Assembly (NCBI GenBank): GCA_937949455.1
Contig: CALEDU010000041.1
Location: forward strand, 1 to 9,439
Direction of reading: 5' to 3'
Source of the DNA: an uncultured Tepidimonas sp.
Lineage (GTDB): Bacteria; Pseudomonadota; Gammaproteobacteria; Burkholderiales; Burkholderiaceae_C
Length of the DNA stretch: 9,439 bases
The notes under the pieces are model-generated. The model was not told where the DNA came from. It did not search any database and saw nothing but the letters and a program-made list of their open reading frames with translations. Shown here in pieces: positions 1 to 6,863 of the stretch; the first letter of the stretch is position 1; the number at the start of each line of letters is the position of its first letter. The position numbers and the translations under genes are program-made.

Positions 1-1
1 C

Positions 2-259
2 ACCATGGCGGCACAGGCCATCCCCAGCTACGCGCCGCGCCAGGCGGCCAACCACTTCAATAAATTGGAGTGCTTCTGTTTCAATCAGTACACGTTGGCA
101 CCGGGCGAGCGCAAGGAATGGCCGGTGGCGTTCGTCATCGATCCCAAGCTGCCCAAGGATGTCAAGACCATCACGCTGTCCTACACCTTCTTCGAGGTTG
201 GCGCACCCACGCCGGCTACGCCGAGCGCGTCGTTGGTCCGGCCAGGAGAGGCATCATGA
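2..259 (+). CDS. ctaG: Cytochrome c oxidase assembly protein CtaG/Cox11, C-terminal part (5' end outside window)
   Basis: Only the last 85 codons are present; the frame is open through the left edge, so the ATG at position 5 is internal and not the start. Cox11/CtaG is a membrane-anchored copper chaperone whose periplasmic domain delivers copper to the CuB site of oxidase subunit I. The diagnostic copper-binding motif CFCF is visible, preceded by KLE and followed by NQ, with its two cysteines encoded at 71-73 and 77-79. The following segment has the beta-strand pattern typical of the family C-terminus (PGERKEWPVAF, then DPKLPKDV and LSYTFFEV). The tail after TFFEV is a short Ala/Pro/Ser-rich extension. 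The stop overlaps the next start as ATGA. The neighbours (DUF2970, then subunit III) match the usual beta-proteobacterial order. Family assignment is very secure; only the fragment can be judged. Confidence 0.95.
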   Translation, partial: TMAAQAIPSYAPRQAANHFNKLECFCFNQYTLAPGERKEWPVAFVIDPKLPKDVKTITLSYTFFEVGAPTPATPSASLVRPGEAS

Positions 260-465
260 AACCGGCCCCGCACCAGCGGCCCGTGGCGCTGTTCGACACC
301 GTCAAGGCCGTGCTGTGGAGCTTCATCGGTTTGCGCCGCCGTGCCGACTTCGAGCGCGATGTGCAGAAACTCAATCCGGTGGTCGTGCTGGCAACCGGTG
401 TGGCCATGGCTTTCGTGTTCATTGCTGTCTTGATGCTGATCGTGCGCTGGGTGGTGTCGTCCTGA
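256..465 (+). CDS. DUF2970 small membrane protein
   Basis: This is a 69-residue protein beginning MKPAPHQRP. It has a conserved-looking amphipathic stretch (TVKAVLWSFIGLRRRADFERD, about residues 15-35), then one strongly hydrophobic membrane segment at about residues 42-66. This is the pattern of the DUF2970 family, which in beta-proteobacteria is normally found between ctaG and coxC. Function is not established; by position it may be an oxidase accessory or assembly peptide (inference). The start is supported by an AGGAG at 244-248, seven bases before the ATG. It overlaps the ctaG stop by 4 bases, so the two are probably translationally coupled. An alternative start at 70 in the same frame would overlap ctaG deeply and is not credible. 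Confidence 0.85.
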   Translation: MKPAPHQRPVALFDTVKAVLWSFIGLRRRADFERDVQKLNPVVVLATGVAMAFVFIAVLMLIVRWVVSS

Positions 466-509
466 CAGGCATCGCCGATCTTTGCCTCATACGCCAGACA
501 AAATTCAAC

Positions 510-515
510 GAGGAG
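510..515 (+). promoter_or_regulatory. Ribosome binding site of coxC
   Basis: GAGGAG lies five bases before the ATG at 521. It decides the start: the frame is open further upstream to an ATG at 482, but that codon has no such site and would add 13 residues not expected at the N-terminus of subunit III. Confidence 0.75.
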
Positions 516-520
516 TGAGT

Positions 521-1402
521 ATGTCCGCAACCACACACGGCAACACGCCGTATTACTATGTGCCCGGTCTGTCGCGGCACCCTTTCATGGCGGCCTTTGG
601 GCTGTTCTTCGTCATTTTGGGTGCCGGCCAATGGATCAACGGTGCCGACTGGGGCAAATACTCACTGGCCTTCGGGTTGGTGTGGTGGCTGGTGGTTTTG
701 TACCAGTGGTTCCGTGACGCTGTCACCGAGAGCGAAGGCGGCCTCTACGGGCGCAAGATCGACATCTCCTACCGCTGGAGCATGAGCTGGTTCATCTTCT
801 CGGAGGTGATGTTTTTTGGTGCGTTTTTCACCGCGCTGTGGTGGGCGCGCAGCCACTCTGTCCCCGCCCTCGGGAGTCTGGAAAATGGCTTGATTTGGCC
901 GAACTTCCAGGCCATTTGGCCGTCCCTGCAGGCCGGTGCTACCGCTTCGCCCGCGGGCATCGTCGAGCCCTTCCAGACTGTCGGGCCCTTCTGGCTGCCG
1001 ACCATCAATACTGCGCTGCTGCTGACATCGGGCCTGACCTTGACCATCGCCCACCACGCGCTCCAAGACGGCAACCGCCCTAAGACCATCGCCTTTATGT
1101 GGCTGACGGTGCTGCTGGGCTTCGTGTTTCTGCTGGTGCAGGGCTACGAATACTTCCACGCCTACACCGAACTCAACCTCAAGCTCAGCTCCGGTATCTA
1201 CGGCTCGACGTTTTTCATGCTGACCGGCTTCCACGGCTTTCACGTGTTAGTCGGTATGCTGATGCTGCTGGTGATTACACTGCGTCTGCAGAAAGGACAT
1301 TTCACCAAAGAGCGCCACTTCGGGTTCGAGGGGGCGGCCTGGTATTGGCACTTCGTGGACGTGGTCTGGCTTTTCCTGTACGTGCTGGTTTACTGGTTGT
1401 GA
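521..1402 (+). CDS. coxC: Cytochrome c oxidase subunit III (aa3-type)
   Basis: This 293-residue polytopic inner-membrane protein is a core subunit of the proton-pumping aa3 oxidase; it stabilises subunit I and the proton uptake path. The N-terminus has the typical PYYYVPGLSRHP segment. The conserved membrane glutamate is at residue 95 in SEVMFFGAFF, followed by FTALWWAR. The family motif HHALQ is at 178-182, with GYEY at 208-211, GFHGFHVLVG at about 236-245, and the C-terminal signature WYWHFVDVVWLFLY at about 274-287. Seven membrane spans can be drawn. There is a longer loop at about 112-155 between the third and fourth spans, containing WPNFQAIWP. Length matches beta-proteobacterial subunit III. 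It lies 55 bases after the DUF2970 gene and is followed by an intrinsic terminator, so it is the last gene of the structural operon. The symbol ctaE is also used. Confidence 0.97.
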   Translation: MSATTHGNTPYYYVPGLSRHPFMAAFGLFFVILGAGQWINGADWGKYSLAFGLVWWLVVLYQWFRDAVTESEGGLYGRKIDISYRWSMSWFIFSEVMFFGAFFTALWWARSHSVPALGSLENGLIWPNFQAIWPSLQAGATASPAGIVEPFQTVGPFWLPTINTALLLTSGLTLTIAHHALQDGNRPKTIAFMWLTVLLGFVFLLVQGYEYFHAYTELNLKLSSGIYGSTFFMLTGFHGFHVLVGMLMLLVITLRLQKGHFTKERHFGFEGAAWYWHFVDVVWLFLYVLVYWL

Positions 1403-1422
1403 CTGACTGCTCCGGGGTCCTG

Positions 1423-1446
1423 GAAAGCGCCTGCGGGCGCTTTCTT
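1423..1446 (+). terminator. Intrinsic terminator after coxC
   Basis: A perfect 9-bp stem (GAAAGCGCC at 1423-1431 with GGCGCTTTC at 1436-1444) closes a 4-base loop. It is followed by a short T-rich run (TTCTTCGTT including the end of the stem). It starts 20 bases after the coxC stop. On the minus strand there is no T tract after the hairpin, so it looks one-directional and is not a good terminator for the convergent DUF2909 gene. Confidence 0.8.
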
Positions 1447-1471
1447 CGTTCGGGCGTGGCGCGGGGCTGGG

Positions 1472-1705
1472 TCAGTACCCCGGCAACCCGGTCGGTTGAA
1501 TCCAGCCCATCCAATGGCTGAGTATGATGAGGACAAACAGCAGGATGGACAGCCCGATGCGCACCGTCAAGGCTCGGGCCATGCGGCGTGAGCGCTGCGT
1601 GTCGCCGCTGCTGGAGTCGCCCTTCATCATCGCGACCAGCGCTGCTGCCAGACTGCCTATGATGCCGACGAATGCGACTGCGACAAGGTATTTCATGCGG
1701 GACAT
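1472..1705 (-). CDS. Twin transmembrane protein, DUF2909 family
   Basis: This 77-residue protein has two hydrophobic segments at about residues 5-27 and 47-66, joined by a short polar loop rich in Ser, Gly and Arg (KGDSSSGDTQRSRR). That is the two-helix plan of the DUF2909 twin-transmembrane family, which is regularly found convergent to coxC and divergent from SURF1 in beta-proteobacteria. Its function is unknown; a role near the oxidase is inferred only from this location. The start is uncertain: ATG at 1705 gives MSRMKYLVAV, whereas ATG at 1696 gives MKYLVAV, closer to how family members usually begin. Neither has a clear Shine-Dalgarno sequence. The gene faces coxC across a 69-base gap and leaves only 6 bases (or 15) to the SURF1 start. 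Confidence 0.8.
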   Translation of the reverse strand: MSRMKYLVAVAFVGIIGSLAAALVAMMKGDSSSGDTQRSRRMARALTVRIGLSILLFVLIILSHWMGWIQPTGLPGY

Positions 1706-1711
1706 TATCGG

Positions 1712-2458
1712 ATGAAGGCGCAGCGCGCGCGGCAGTTTTGGTGGGTGACCCTAGCGGCAGCAATGGGTGTGCTCGTGACGGTATCCCTGGGCGTCTGGCA
1801 GTTGGGGCGAGCGGCGAGCAAGCAAGCCTGGTTGGCCGAGCGGGCGGCACAGGCCGAACTGCCGGCTGCCGATTGGGACGCGCTGCGCGATGCGCAGGCG
1901 CGCAACGAGTTGACCGCATGGACTGGGCGCGCGGTCCGGCTGCAGGGCCGATGGATAACCGACGCCACGGTGTGGCTGGACAACCGCCCCATGGAGGGCC
2001 GGGTCGGCTTCGTGGTGGTGACACCGCTACAGCCAGAAGGCGGAGGAGCGGCGGTGCTGGTCCAGCGAGGTTGGCTGCCGCGCCGCCCTGACGACCGCCA
2101 AGCCATCCCTGCACTGTCGGCATCCGAGGGGGCGGTAACCATCGAAGGACGCCTGGCCCCGCCGCCGTCGCAGCTATTCCAACTCGGCCCTGACGCGCCG
2201 GGGCCGATCCGGCAAAATATCCAGATCGATACGTTTGCCACCGAATGGCGTCTGACGCTGCTGCCAGTGTCTGTACAACAGACGGCGCCGCCCGAAATCG
2301 CGATGGATGGAACCCCGCTGCAGCGTGCTTGGGCAACAGTGGCGGTCGAGCCGGCCAAGCACATTGGGTATGCGGTCCAGTGGTTCGGGCTCGCCGCTCT
2401 CATCTCTGTTCTTTATGTCTGGTTCCAATTCTTCTCCCCCAGGCGACGTGCACGCTGA
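1712..2458 (+). CDS. SURF1 family cytochrome oxidase assembly protein
   Basis: This 248-residue inner-membrane protein belongs to the SURF1/Shy1 family, which assists insertion of heme a into subunit I of aa3 oxidases. The family plan is intact: an N-terminal membrane span (about residues 9-27) running into WQLGRAASK (29-37), a periplasmic domain with LDNRPMEGRVGF (89-100) and VQRGWLPR (117-124), and a C-terminal KHIGYAVQWFGLA (216-228) leading into the second membrane span (about 218-240). The conserved C-terminal histidine is residue 217. The ATG is chosen because the first membrane span follows directly; a weak GGGA at 1699-1702 is the only ribosome-site candidate. It is the first plus-strand gene after the coxC terminator, so its promoter must lie within or near the DUF2909 gene. 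The next gene starts 37 bases downstream. Confidence 0.95.
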   Translation: MKAQRARQFWWVTLAAAMGVLVTVSLGVWQLGRAASKQAWLAERAAQAELPAADWDALRDAQARNELTAWTGRAVRLQGRWITDATVWLDNRPMEGRVGFVVVTPLQPEGGGAAVLVQRGWLPRRPDDRQAIPALSASEGAVTIEGRLAPPPSQLFQLGPDAPGPIRQNIQIDTFATEWRLTLLPVSVQQTAPPEIAMDGTPLQRAWATVAVEPAKHIGYAVQWFGLAALISVLYVWFQFFSPRRRAR

Positions 2459-2495
2459 TACTGTGGCCTTGGCCCAGGCCGACGAACCTTTGACG

Positions 2496-3140
2496 ATGAC
2501 CGTGCACAGCCTGCCCACGCCAGGCCAGGGCCTGGCGCAGGACATGGCCGCCACGCGCCGTGGGCGCTGGAAGATGCTGCTGTTGTTCTTGGTCAGCGCC
2601 TCGCCTGTGATTGCGTCGTACCTTACCTACTATGTGATCCGCCCCGAAGGGCGGCGCAACTACGGCGAGCTGATCGAGCCGCAGCGCCCCTTGCCGGCTT
2701 TCAGCGGATGGGATGCTCAGGGCCAACCGGTCCCCCTGACGTCGCTGGCTCACCAGTGGCTGTTCATCAGCGTCGCAGATAGCGACTGCGATGCGCAGTG
2801 CGAACGGCATTTGTACTTGCAGCGCCAGTTGCGTGAGGGGCTGGGCAAGGACAAGGAGCGCATGGATTGGGTTTGGCTGCGCACGGGGCCGCGAGAGTTC
2901 CCGCAGCGGCTGCAGCCCGCGTTGCAGACCGCGACCGTGCTCTGGGTGGACGAGGCGCAATTGGCCACCTGGCTGCAGCCAGCACCTGGAGCCAGGCTGG
3001 CCGATCATCTGTACCTGGTGGACCCCATAGGCAACTGGATGATGCGCTTTCCCAAAGATGCCGACCCTGGGAAAATGCGGCGTGACATCGAGCGGCTGAT
3101 GCGGGCGTCGAGTTCGTGGGATCGGCCTGGACGTCCGTGA
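2496..3140 (+). CDS. Membrane-anchored SCO/thioredoxin-like protein of the oxidase assembly cluster, function unproven
   Basis: Read from the ATG at 2496, the protein has 214 residues: a short cytoplasmic tail ending RRGRWK, one membrane span (about 27-48), and a periplasmic domain. That domain looks like a weak SCO/thioredoxin fold: RPLPAFSGWDAQGQPVPLTS (64-83), then WLFISVADSDCDAQC with a CxxxC pair at Cys98 and Cys102, and a late DHLYLVDPIGNW with His171. CxxxC plus a distal His are the copper ligands of SCO proteins, so a copper or thiol role at the oxidase is plausible but inferred. Similar proteins sit between SURF1 and ctaA in related genomes and are often named only as hypothetical or, wrongly, as oxidase subunits. 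The start is uncertain: an in-frame ATG at 2415 would overlap SURF1, and there are in-frame GTG and TTG codons between. No strong ribosome site marks any of them. The next start is 7 bases after the stop. Confidence 0.8.
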   Translation: MTVHSLPTPGQGLAQDMAATRRGRWKMLLLFLVSASPVIASYLTYYVIRPEGRRNYGELIEPQRPLPAFSGWDAQGQPVPLTSLAHQWLFISVADSDCDAQCERHLYLQRQLREGLGKDKERMDWVWLRTGPREFPQRLQPALQTATVLWVDEAQLATWLQPAPGARLADHLYLVDPIGNWMMRFPKDADPGKMRRDIERLMRASSSWDRPGRP

Positions 3141-3147
3141 GGCAATC

Positions 3148-4314
3148 ATGCAACCGCTGTATGACTGGACGCCGGTGTTCCGGCTGATGATCGTGGGCTT
3201 GCTGCTGGCGGCCGGGCCGCTGGTGTGGGTGTGGCTGCGCAGCCGTGGGGCCAGTCCGGTCCATCGGCTTCGGGTGCTGGCAGGGCTAACACTGTTCTTG
3301 ACATTCGACCTGGTGTTGTTTGGGGCCTTCACGCGCCTGACCGACTCCGGCCTGGGTTGCCCAGACTGGCCGGGTTGTTATGGTGCGGCCAGTCCGATCG
3401 GGGCTCACGCCAGTATCGCTGCGGCCCAGGCAACCTTGCCCACCGGGCCAGTGACGTTTACCAAGGCGTGGATCGAGATGATCCACCGCTATCTGGCCAC
3501 AGCGGTCGGTGCGTTGATCCTGGTCATGGCTGTGGTCAGCACCGTCGAGCGCCGCCACAACCCCGCCGTGCCGGTGTTGTGGCCGTGGCTGTCGCTGCTC
3601 TGGGTATGTCTGCAAGGTGCTTTTGGGGCTTGGACGGTGACCATGAAGCTGTTCCCTGCCATTGTCACCTTGCACTTGTTGGGGGGGCTGGCGCTGCTGG
3701 CGCTGTTGCGCATACAGGCCGTGCGCTATGGCCAGGTGGACGGGGTGACGCGACAGGCGCTGCGGGTGAGCCCGCAGCTGCGCGCGGCGCTGTGGGCTCT
3801 GTTCATTGCCGTGTGGTTGCAGGTGGCGCTGGGGGGATGGGTCAGCACCAATTATGCGGTGCTGGCGTGCCGCGATTTCCCTACCTGCCAGGGCAGTTGG
3901 TGGCCGCCGATGGACTTTGCACGTGGCTTCGAGCTGTGGCGCGAGCTGGGTGCGCAGGGCAGCGGCGAGGCGTTGCCCTTTGCCGCCCTGACCGCGATCC
4001 ATTTTGTGCACCGGCTGTTTGCCTATGTCGTGCTGGTCGCCCTGGTGGGTATCGCAGTGGCGCTGCGCCGCGTCGGCATGGCGGCCCATGGCCGCTGGCT
4101 GCTGGCGTTGGCCTGCTGGCAGTTGCTGACAGGGCTGAGCAACGTGGTGCTGGAGTGGCCGCTGGTGGCCGCGGTGGCCCACACGGGGGGGGCAGCGGCT
4201 CTGGTTGCCTTGCTGGCTGGCTGGTTGGCTGAAACGGTGGCGGGCCCGGCGGACGTGGTCTTGGCATCCGCGCGGTCCGCGTCGGCGCCGACTTGGCGAG
4301 AGCGTCGCGCATGA
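3148..4314 (+). CDS. ctaA: Heme A synthase (COX15/CtaA family)
   Basis: This 388-residue integral membrane enzyme oxidises the C8 methyl of heme O to the formyl group of heme A, the cofactor of aa3 oxidase. Eight membrane spans fit two similar four-helix halves. The first half has the conserved [17 protein letters not shown] loop with Cys71 and Cys77, ExxH (Glu110, His113 in EMIHRYLA) and His176 in TLHLLGG. The second half has a matching Cys241/Cys247 pair around RDFPT, His288 in HFVHRLFAY (His285 takes the place of the Glu), and His345 in AVAHTGGAA. The four helix histidines are the expected heme ligands, and both cysteine pairs are present. A GAGG at 3139-3142 overlaps the previous stop and is well spaced for the ATG. 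The stop overlaps the ctaB start as ATGA. Confidence 0.96.
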   Translation: MQPLYDWTPVFRLMIVGLLLAAGPLVWVWLRSRGASPVHRLRVLAGLTLFLTFDLVLFGAFTRLTDSGLGCPDWPGCYGAASPIGAHASIAAAQATLPTGPVTFTKAWIEMIHRYLATAVGALILVMAVVSTVERRHNPAVPVLWPWLSLLWVCLQGAFGAWTVTMKLFPAIVTLHLLGGLALLALLRIQAVRYGQVDGVTRQALRVSPQLRAALWALFIAVWLQVALGGWVSTNYAVLACRDFPTCQGSWWPPMDFARGFELWRELGAQGSGEALPFAALTAIHFVHRLFAYVVLVALVGIAVALRRVGMAAHGRWLLALACWQLLTGLSNVVLEWPLVAAVAHTGGAAALVALLAGWLAETVAGPADVVLASARSASAPTWRERRA

Positions 4315-5225
4315 GGACGTCATCTTCTGCCGCGGCATTGCCTGTGCCCTCAACATGGCGCCAGTACTACGTGCTGATGAAGCCGCGTGTCATTCAGCTC
4401 ATCGTTTTTTGTGCGCTGATCGGCATGGTGCTCGCGGTGCCCGGTTGGCCCAGCGCCGCCCAGTGGTTGACCATGGCCGTCGCATGCCTGGGCATCTGGA
4501 TGGTGTCCGGCGCGGCGGCGGCCTTCAATTGCCTGATCGAGCAGCACATCGACGCTCGCATGCGCCGCACCGCCTGGCGTCCGACGGCTCGCGGCGTACT
4601 CGGTCAGCGCCAGGCGCTGGTGTTTTCGGCGTTGCTGTGCGCGGCGGGATCGGCCTTGTTGTATCTCGCCGTCAATCCGCTCACCATGTGGTTGACGCTG
4701 GCCACTTTCGTCGGATATGCGGTGATTTACACGGTGATCCTCAAGCCGCTGACACCCCAGAACATCGTCATCGGGGGGGCGTCCGGTGCCATGCCCCCGG
4801 TGTTGGGCTGGGCGGCCATGACGAACGCCGTCACCGCCGAGGCGCTGGTGCTGTTTTTGATCATCTTTTTGTGGACGCCGCCGCACTTCTGGGCGCTGGC
4901 GCTGTATCGGGTGGAGGATTACCGCCAGTCCGGCCTGCCGATGCTGCCCGTCACCCACGGCTCTGAGTTCACCCGGCTGCATATCCTGTTGTACACGCTG
5001 GTTCTGTTTGCTGCCTGCTTGCTGCCGTATCTGCTGCGTATGAATGGTTGGCTGTATTTGTTGGCTGCGCTGGGGCTCAACGCTGGATTCGTGGCGTATG
5101 CCTGGCGGCTGTGGCGGTCGTACTCCGATGCCCTGGCCCGCCAGACGTTTCGTTTTTCTCTGATCCATTTGTCGGCGCTGTTCGCAGCCATGCTGGTGGA
5201 CCACTATCTGATCATGACGCCATGA
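4311..5225 (+). CDS. ctaB: Protoheme IX farnesyltransferase (heme O synthase, COX10/CtaB)
   Basis: This 304-residue UbiA-type prenyltransferase attaches a farnesyl group to heme B to make heme O, the substrate of the CtaA encoded just upstream. Visible motifs are [11 protein letters not shown] near the N-terminus (20-30), the first polyprenyl-binding motif as N73, E77 and D81 in [15 protein letters not shown] (Glu in place of the first Asp of NxxxDxxxD), the loop [20 protein letters not shown] (141-160), and the second Asp-rich region [15 protein letters not shown] (200-214). Multiple membrane spans follow. The ATG at 4311 is chosen because it gives the ATGA overlap with ctaA; a TTG at 4293 would extend the protein by six residues without support. 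The symbol cyoE is used for the equivalent gene in quinol oxidase operons. Confidence 0.96.
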   Translation: MRTSSSAAALPVPSTWRQYYVLMKPRVIQLIVFCALIGMVLAVPGWPSAAQWLTMAVACLGIWMVSGAAAAFNCLIEQHIDARMRRTAWRPTARGVLGQRQALVFSALLCAAGSALLYLAVNPLTMWLTLATFVGYAVIYTVILKPLTPQNIVIGGASGAMPPVLGWAAMTNAVTAEALVLFLIIFLWTPPHFWALALYRVEDYRQSGLPMLPVTHGSEFTRLHILLYTLVLFAACLLPYLLRMNGWLYLLAALGLNAGFVAYAWRLWRSYSDALARQTFRFSLIHLSALFAAMLVDHYLIMTP

Positions 5226-5884
5226 CCCGTCGCCGCCCCGAATCCGTACTCTCCCCATCGCCCACCGCCCGCCGCAGCGCCCTGGCCCGTCTGTGGTCCG
5301 GGGCTGGCGCGGCGGTATTGACGCTGGGCGTGGGCTGGCTCGGAGGGTGTGGTGATCGGCCCGCCGCCTTCAGCGGCATCGACATCACCGGGGCCGATTA
5401 CGCGCAAGGCTTCGACCTGCCGGACCAGTACGGGCAGCGCCGCACGCTGGCGGATTTTCGCGGCAAGGTGGTCGTGGTGTTCTTTGGCTACACGCAGTGC
5501 CCCGATGTGTGCCCCACGTCGCTGGGTGAGCTGGCCGAAGCCAAGCGGCTGCTCGGTGCCGATGGCGAGCGCCTGCAGGGCATCTTCATCAGCGTGGACC
5601 CGCAGCGCGACACGCCCGAGGTCATGCAGGCCTACATGGCCAGCTTCGACCCGAGCTTTCTGGCGCTGCGGGCAACGCCCGAGGAGCTGCCCGCGCTGGC
5701 CAAAGCCTTCAAGGTTTATTACAAAAAGGTCGAGGGCCAAACCCCAACCAGCTACACCATGGACCACTCGGCGGGCAGCTATGTGTACGACACCCTGGGG
5801 CGCGTGCGCCTGTACCACCGCTATGGCAGTGGGGCACAGGCCCTGGCAGAGGATGTGCGGCGGTTGCTGCGCGAGGCAGGGTGA
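5222..5884 (+). CDS. SCO1/SenC family copper chaperone, predicted lipoprotein
   Basis: This 220-residue protein has a thioredoxin-fold domain of the SCO1/SenC family, which delivers or reduces copper for the CuA site of oxidase subunit II. The N-terminus is Arg-rich, then hydrophobic (about 27-41), and ends in a lipobox LGGC with Cys43, so it should be a lipid-anchored periplasmic protein. The copper-binding residues are intact: Cys93 and Cys97 in [11 protein letters not shown] and His182 in TMDHSAGSY. The family motif [10 protein letters not shown] is at 124-133. The start at 5222 overlaps the ctaB stop as ATGA; the frame is open further upstream but that part is the shadow of ctaB. It is the last gene of the assembly run and has no obvious terminator after it. 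Confidence 0.95.
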   Translation: MTRRRPESVLSPSPTARRSALARLWSGAGAAVLTLGVGWLGGCGDRPAAFSGIDITGADYAQGFDLPDQYGQRRTLADFRGKVVVVFFGYTQCPDVCPTSLGELAEAKRLLGADGERLQGIFISVDPQRDTPEVMQAYMASFDPSFLALRATPEELPALAKAFKVYYKKVEGQTPTSYTMDHSAGSYVYDTLGRVRLYHRYGSGAQALAEDVRRLLREAG

Positions 5885-5943
5885 GGGGATGGTACTTGGT
5901 CGGCTAAGATAGAGCGGCTGAGTTTGTTGACAGACAGGAACCC

Positions 5944-5948
5944 AGGAG
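5944..5948 (+). promoter_or_regulatory. Ribosome binding site supporting a GTG start
   Basis: AGGAG lies six bases before the GTG at 5955. No in-frame ATG gives a sensible N-terminus before the signal peptide, so this site decides the start of the binding-protein gene. Confidence 0.7.
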
Positions 5949-5954
5949 CCCGCC

Positions 5955-6863
5955 GTGTCCACTGATTCGAATCTGGTGCAGTTTGCAACAGCCGCCGCAT
6001 GGCTGCCCGGCCGTGTTGCAGTTTGGCCACGGCGCCGCTGGCTGCTGGCCGCGGGTGCGCTGCTGGCAAGTGCCACAGTGCGGGCCCAGGAGCGCCGGGT
6101 GCTGACCTTGGGTATCGTGCCCTATCTCACCGCGCGTCGCCTGGCTGAGCTGTACGAGCCACTGCGCGCATTTTTGGAACGCGAATTGGGGCGGCCTGTG
6201 GCGTTGGAGACGGCGCCATCGTATGTGGCCTACCACGCGCGCTGCGCCGCAGGCCATTACGATGTGATCGCTACCAGTCCCGGCTTGGGTCGCATCGCGG
6301 AGCAGGAGCAAAGCTACGTTCCGCTGGCGCGGCCATTGACAGATCTGGAGCCGCTGCTGGTGGTGCCAAACGATTCACCGCTACACGGCGTGCAGGAACT
6401 GCGTGGCAAGGTGATCGCGACCTCCGACCCGTTGGCCACGCTAACGCTGGCTGCACGCCGATTTCTGAGCGAGGCGGGGTTGCCCCCTGGCAGCGCGGTC
6501 ACCGTGCGTGCTATGGGCACTCACGCCAACTCGTTGGCGGCGCTGCTCCACGGTGAAGCGGTGGCGGCCATCATCTCGGTCACGGGACTCAAGCAGATGG
6601 GTGCCGACTGGGCTGATCGGGTGCGTGTGCTCGCGCGTGTGCCACCCACCCCGCCTTTGCTGTACATGGCGCATCGGCAACTGGGGGATGAGACCGTGAC
6701 GCGCCTGCAGCGCAATCTGATGCACTTTGGCAACGAGTCCCCTCAGGGGCGAGATATGATGGGCCGCTTGGGGCACAATGGTTTGCGGGCGATTGCCCCA
6801 GCAGATCTTGCGGCGCTGGACCCCATCGCGGCCGACCTGCGGCGGCTGCTCGCGGCGCTATGA
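5955..6863 (+). CDS. PhnD-like periplasmic substrate-binding protein
   Basis: This 302-residue protein starts at GTG. It has a signal region with WPRRRWLLAAGALLASATVRAQ (about 24-45), likely cleaved after Ala44; the Arg cluster before WLL is mildly Tat-like, but a Sec signal is equally possible. The mature part resembles the PhnD phosphate/phosphite/phosphonate binding family: TLGIVPYLTA (51-60), YEPLRAFLERELGRPV (67-82), GHYDVIATSPG (100-110), ELRGKVIATSDPLATLTLA (148-166), and ALLHGEAVAAIIS (196-208). The STSG-like phosphonate-contact segment seen in classical PhnD is replaced here by DPLATLTLA, so the ligand may not be a phosphonate. No permease or ATPase gene is in the window. The stop overlaps the next gene as ATGA, pointing to a partner role as the ligand sensor for that receptor. 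Fold family is secure; ligand is unknown. Confidence 0.85.
   Translation: MSTDSNLVQFATAAAWLPGRVAVWPRRRWLLAAGALLASATVRAQERRVLTLGIVPYLTARRLAELYEPLRAFLERELGRPVALETAPSYVAYHARCAAGHYDVIATSPGLGRIAEQEQSYVPLARPLTDLEPLLVVPNDSPLHGVQELRGKVIATSDPLATLTLAARRFLSEAGLPPGSAVTVRAMGTHANSLAALLHGEAVAAIISVTGLKQMGADWADRVRVLARVPPTPPLLYMAHRQLGDETVTRLQRNLMHFGNESPQGRDMMGRLGHNGLRAIAPADLAALDPIAADLRRLLAAL

Noticed and set aside
482..520. ATG at 482 as the coxC start
   Set aside because: The strong GAGGAG at 510-515 fits the ATG at 521, and the extra 13 residues do not resemble subunit III.
1703..1708. CATTAT as a -10 box for SURF1
   Set aside because: It lies only 3 bases before the ATG and has no -35 match at 16-18 bases upstream.
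1302..2336. Long minus-strand open frame (344 codons) opposite coxC end, DUF2909 and SURF1
   Set aside because: Low-complexity Arg/Pro/Ala-rich translation typical of the reverse of GC-rich genes; it crosses three well-supported genes and has no recognisable domain.
3225..4232. Plus-strand open frame of 335 codons overlapping ctaA in another frame
   Set aside because: Gly/Ala/Arg-rich translation with no domain, lying entirely inside ctaA, whose frame carries all catalytic histidines.
4293..4310. TTG at 4293 as the ctaB start
   Set aside because: The ATG at 4311 gives the ATGA junction seen elsewhere in the window; the six extra residues carry no family signal.
3286..4356. Long minus-strand open frame (356 codons) opposite ctaA
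   Set aside because: Shadow of the clearly real heme A synthase; rich in Gln, Arg, His and Pro, no membrane or domain pattern.
4350..5258. Minus-strand open frame opposite ctaB
   Set aside because: Gln/Arg/His-rich shadow; the plus-strand frame has the prenyltransferase motifs.
5927..5932. TTGACA resembling a -35 box before the binding-protein gene
   Set aside because: A -10 box at normal spacing would fall at about 5950-5955, where the sequence is CCGCCG and includes the start codon.
5204..6076. Minus-strand open frame opposite the SCO gene
   Set aside because: Covers the SCO lipoprotein gene with its intact CxxxC and His, and shows no domain of its own.
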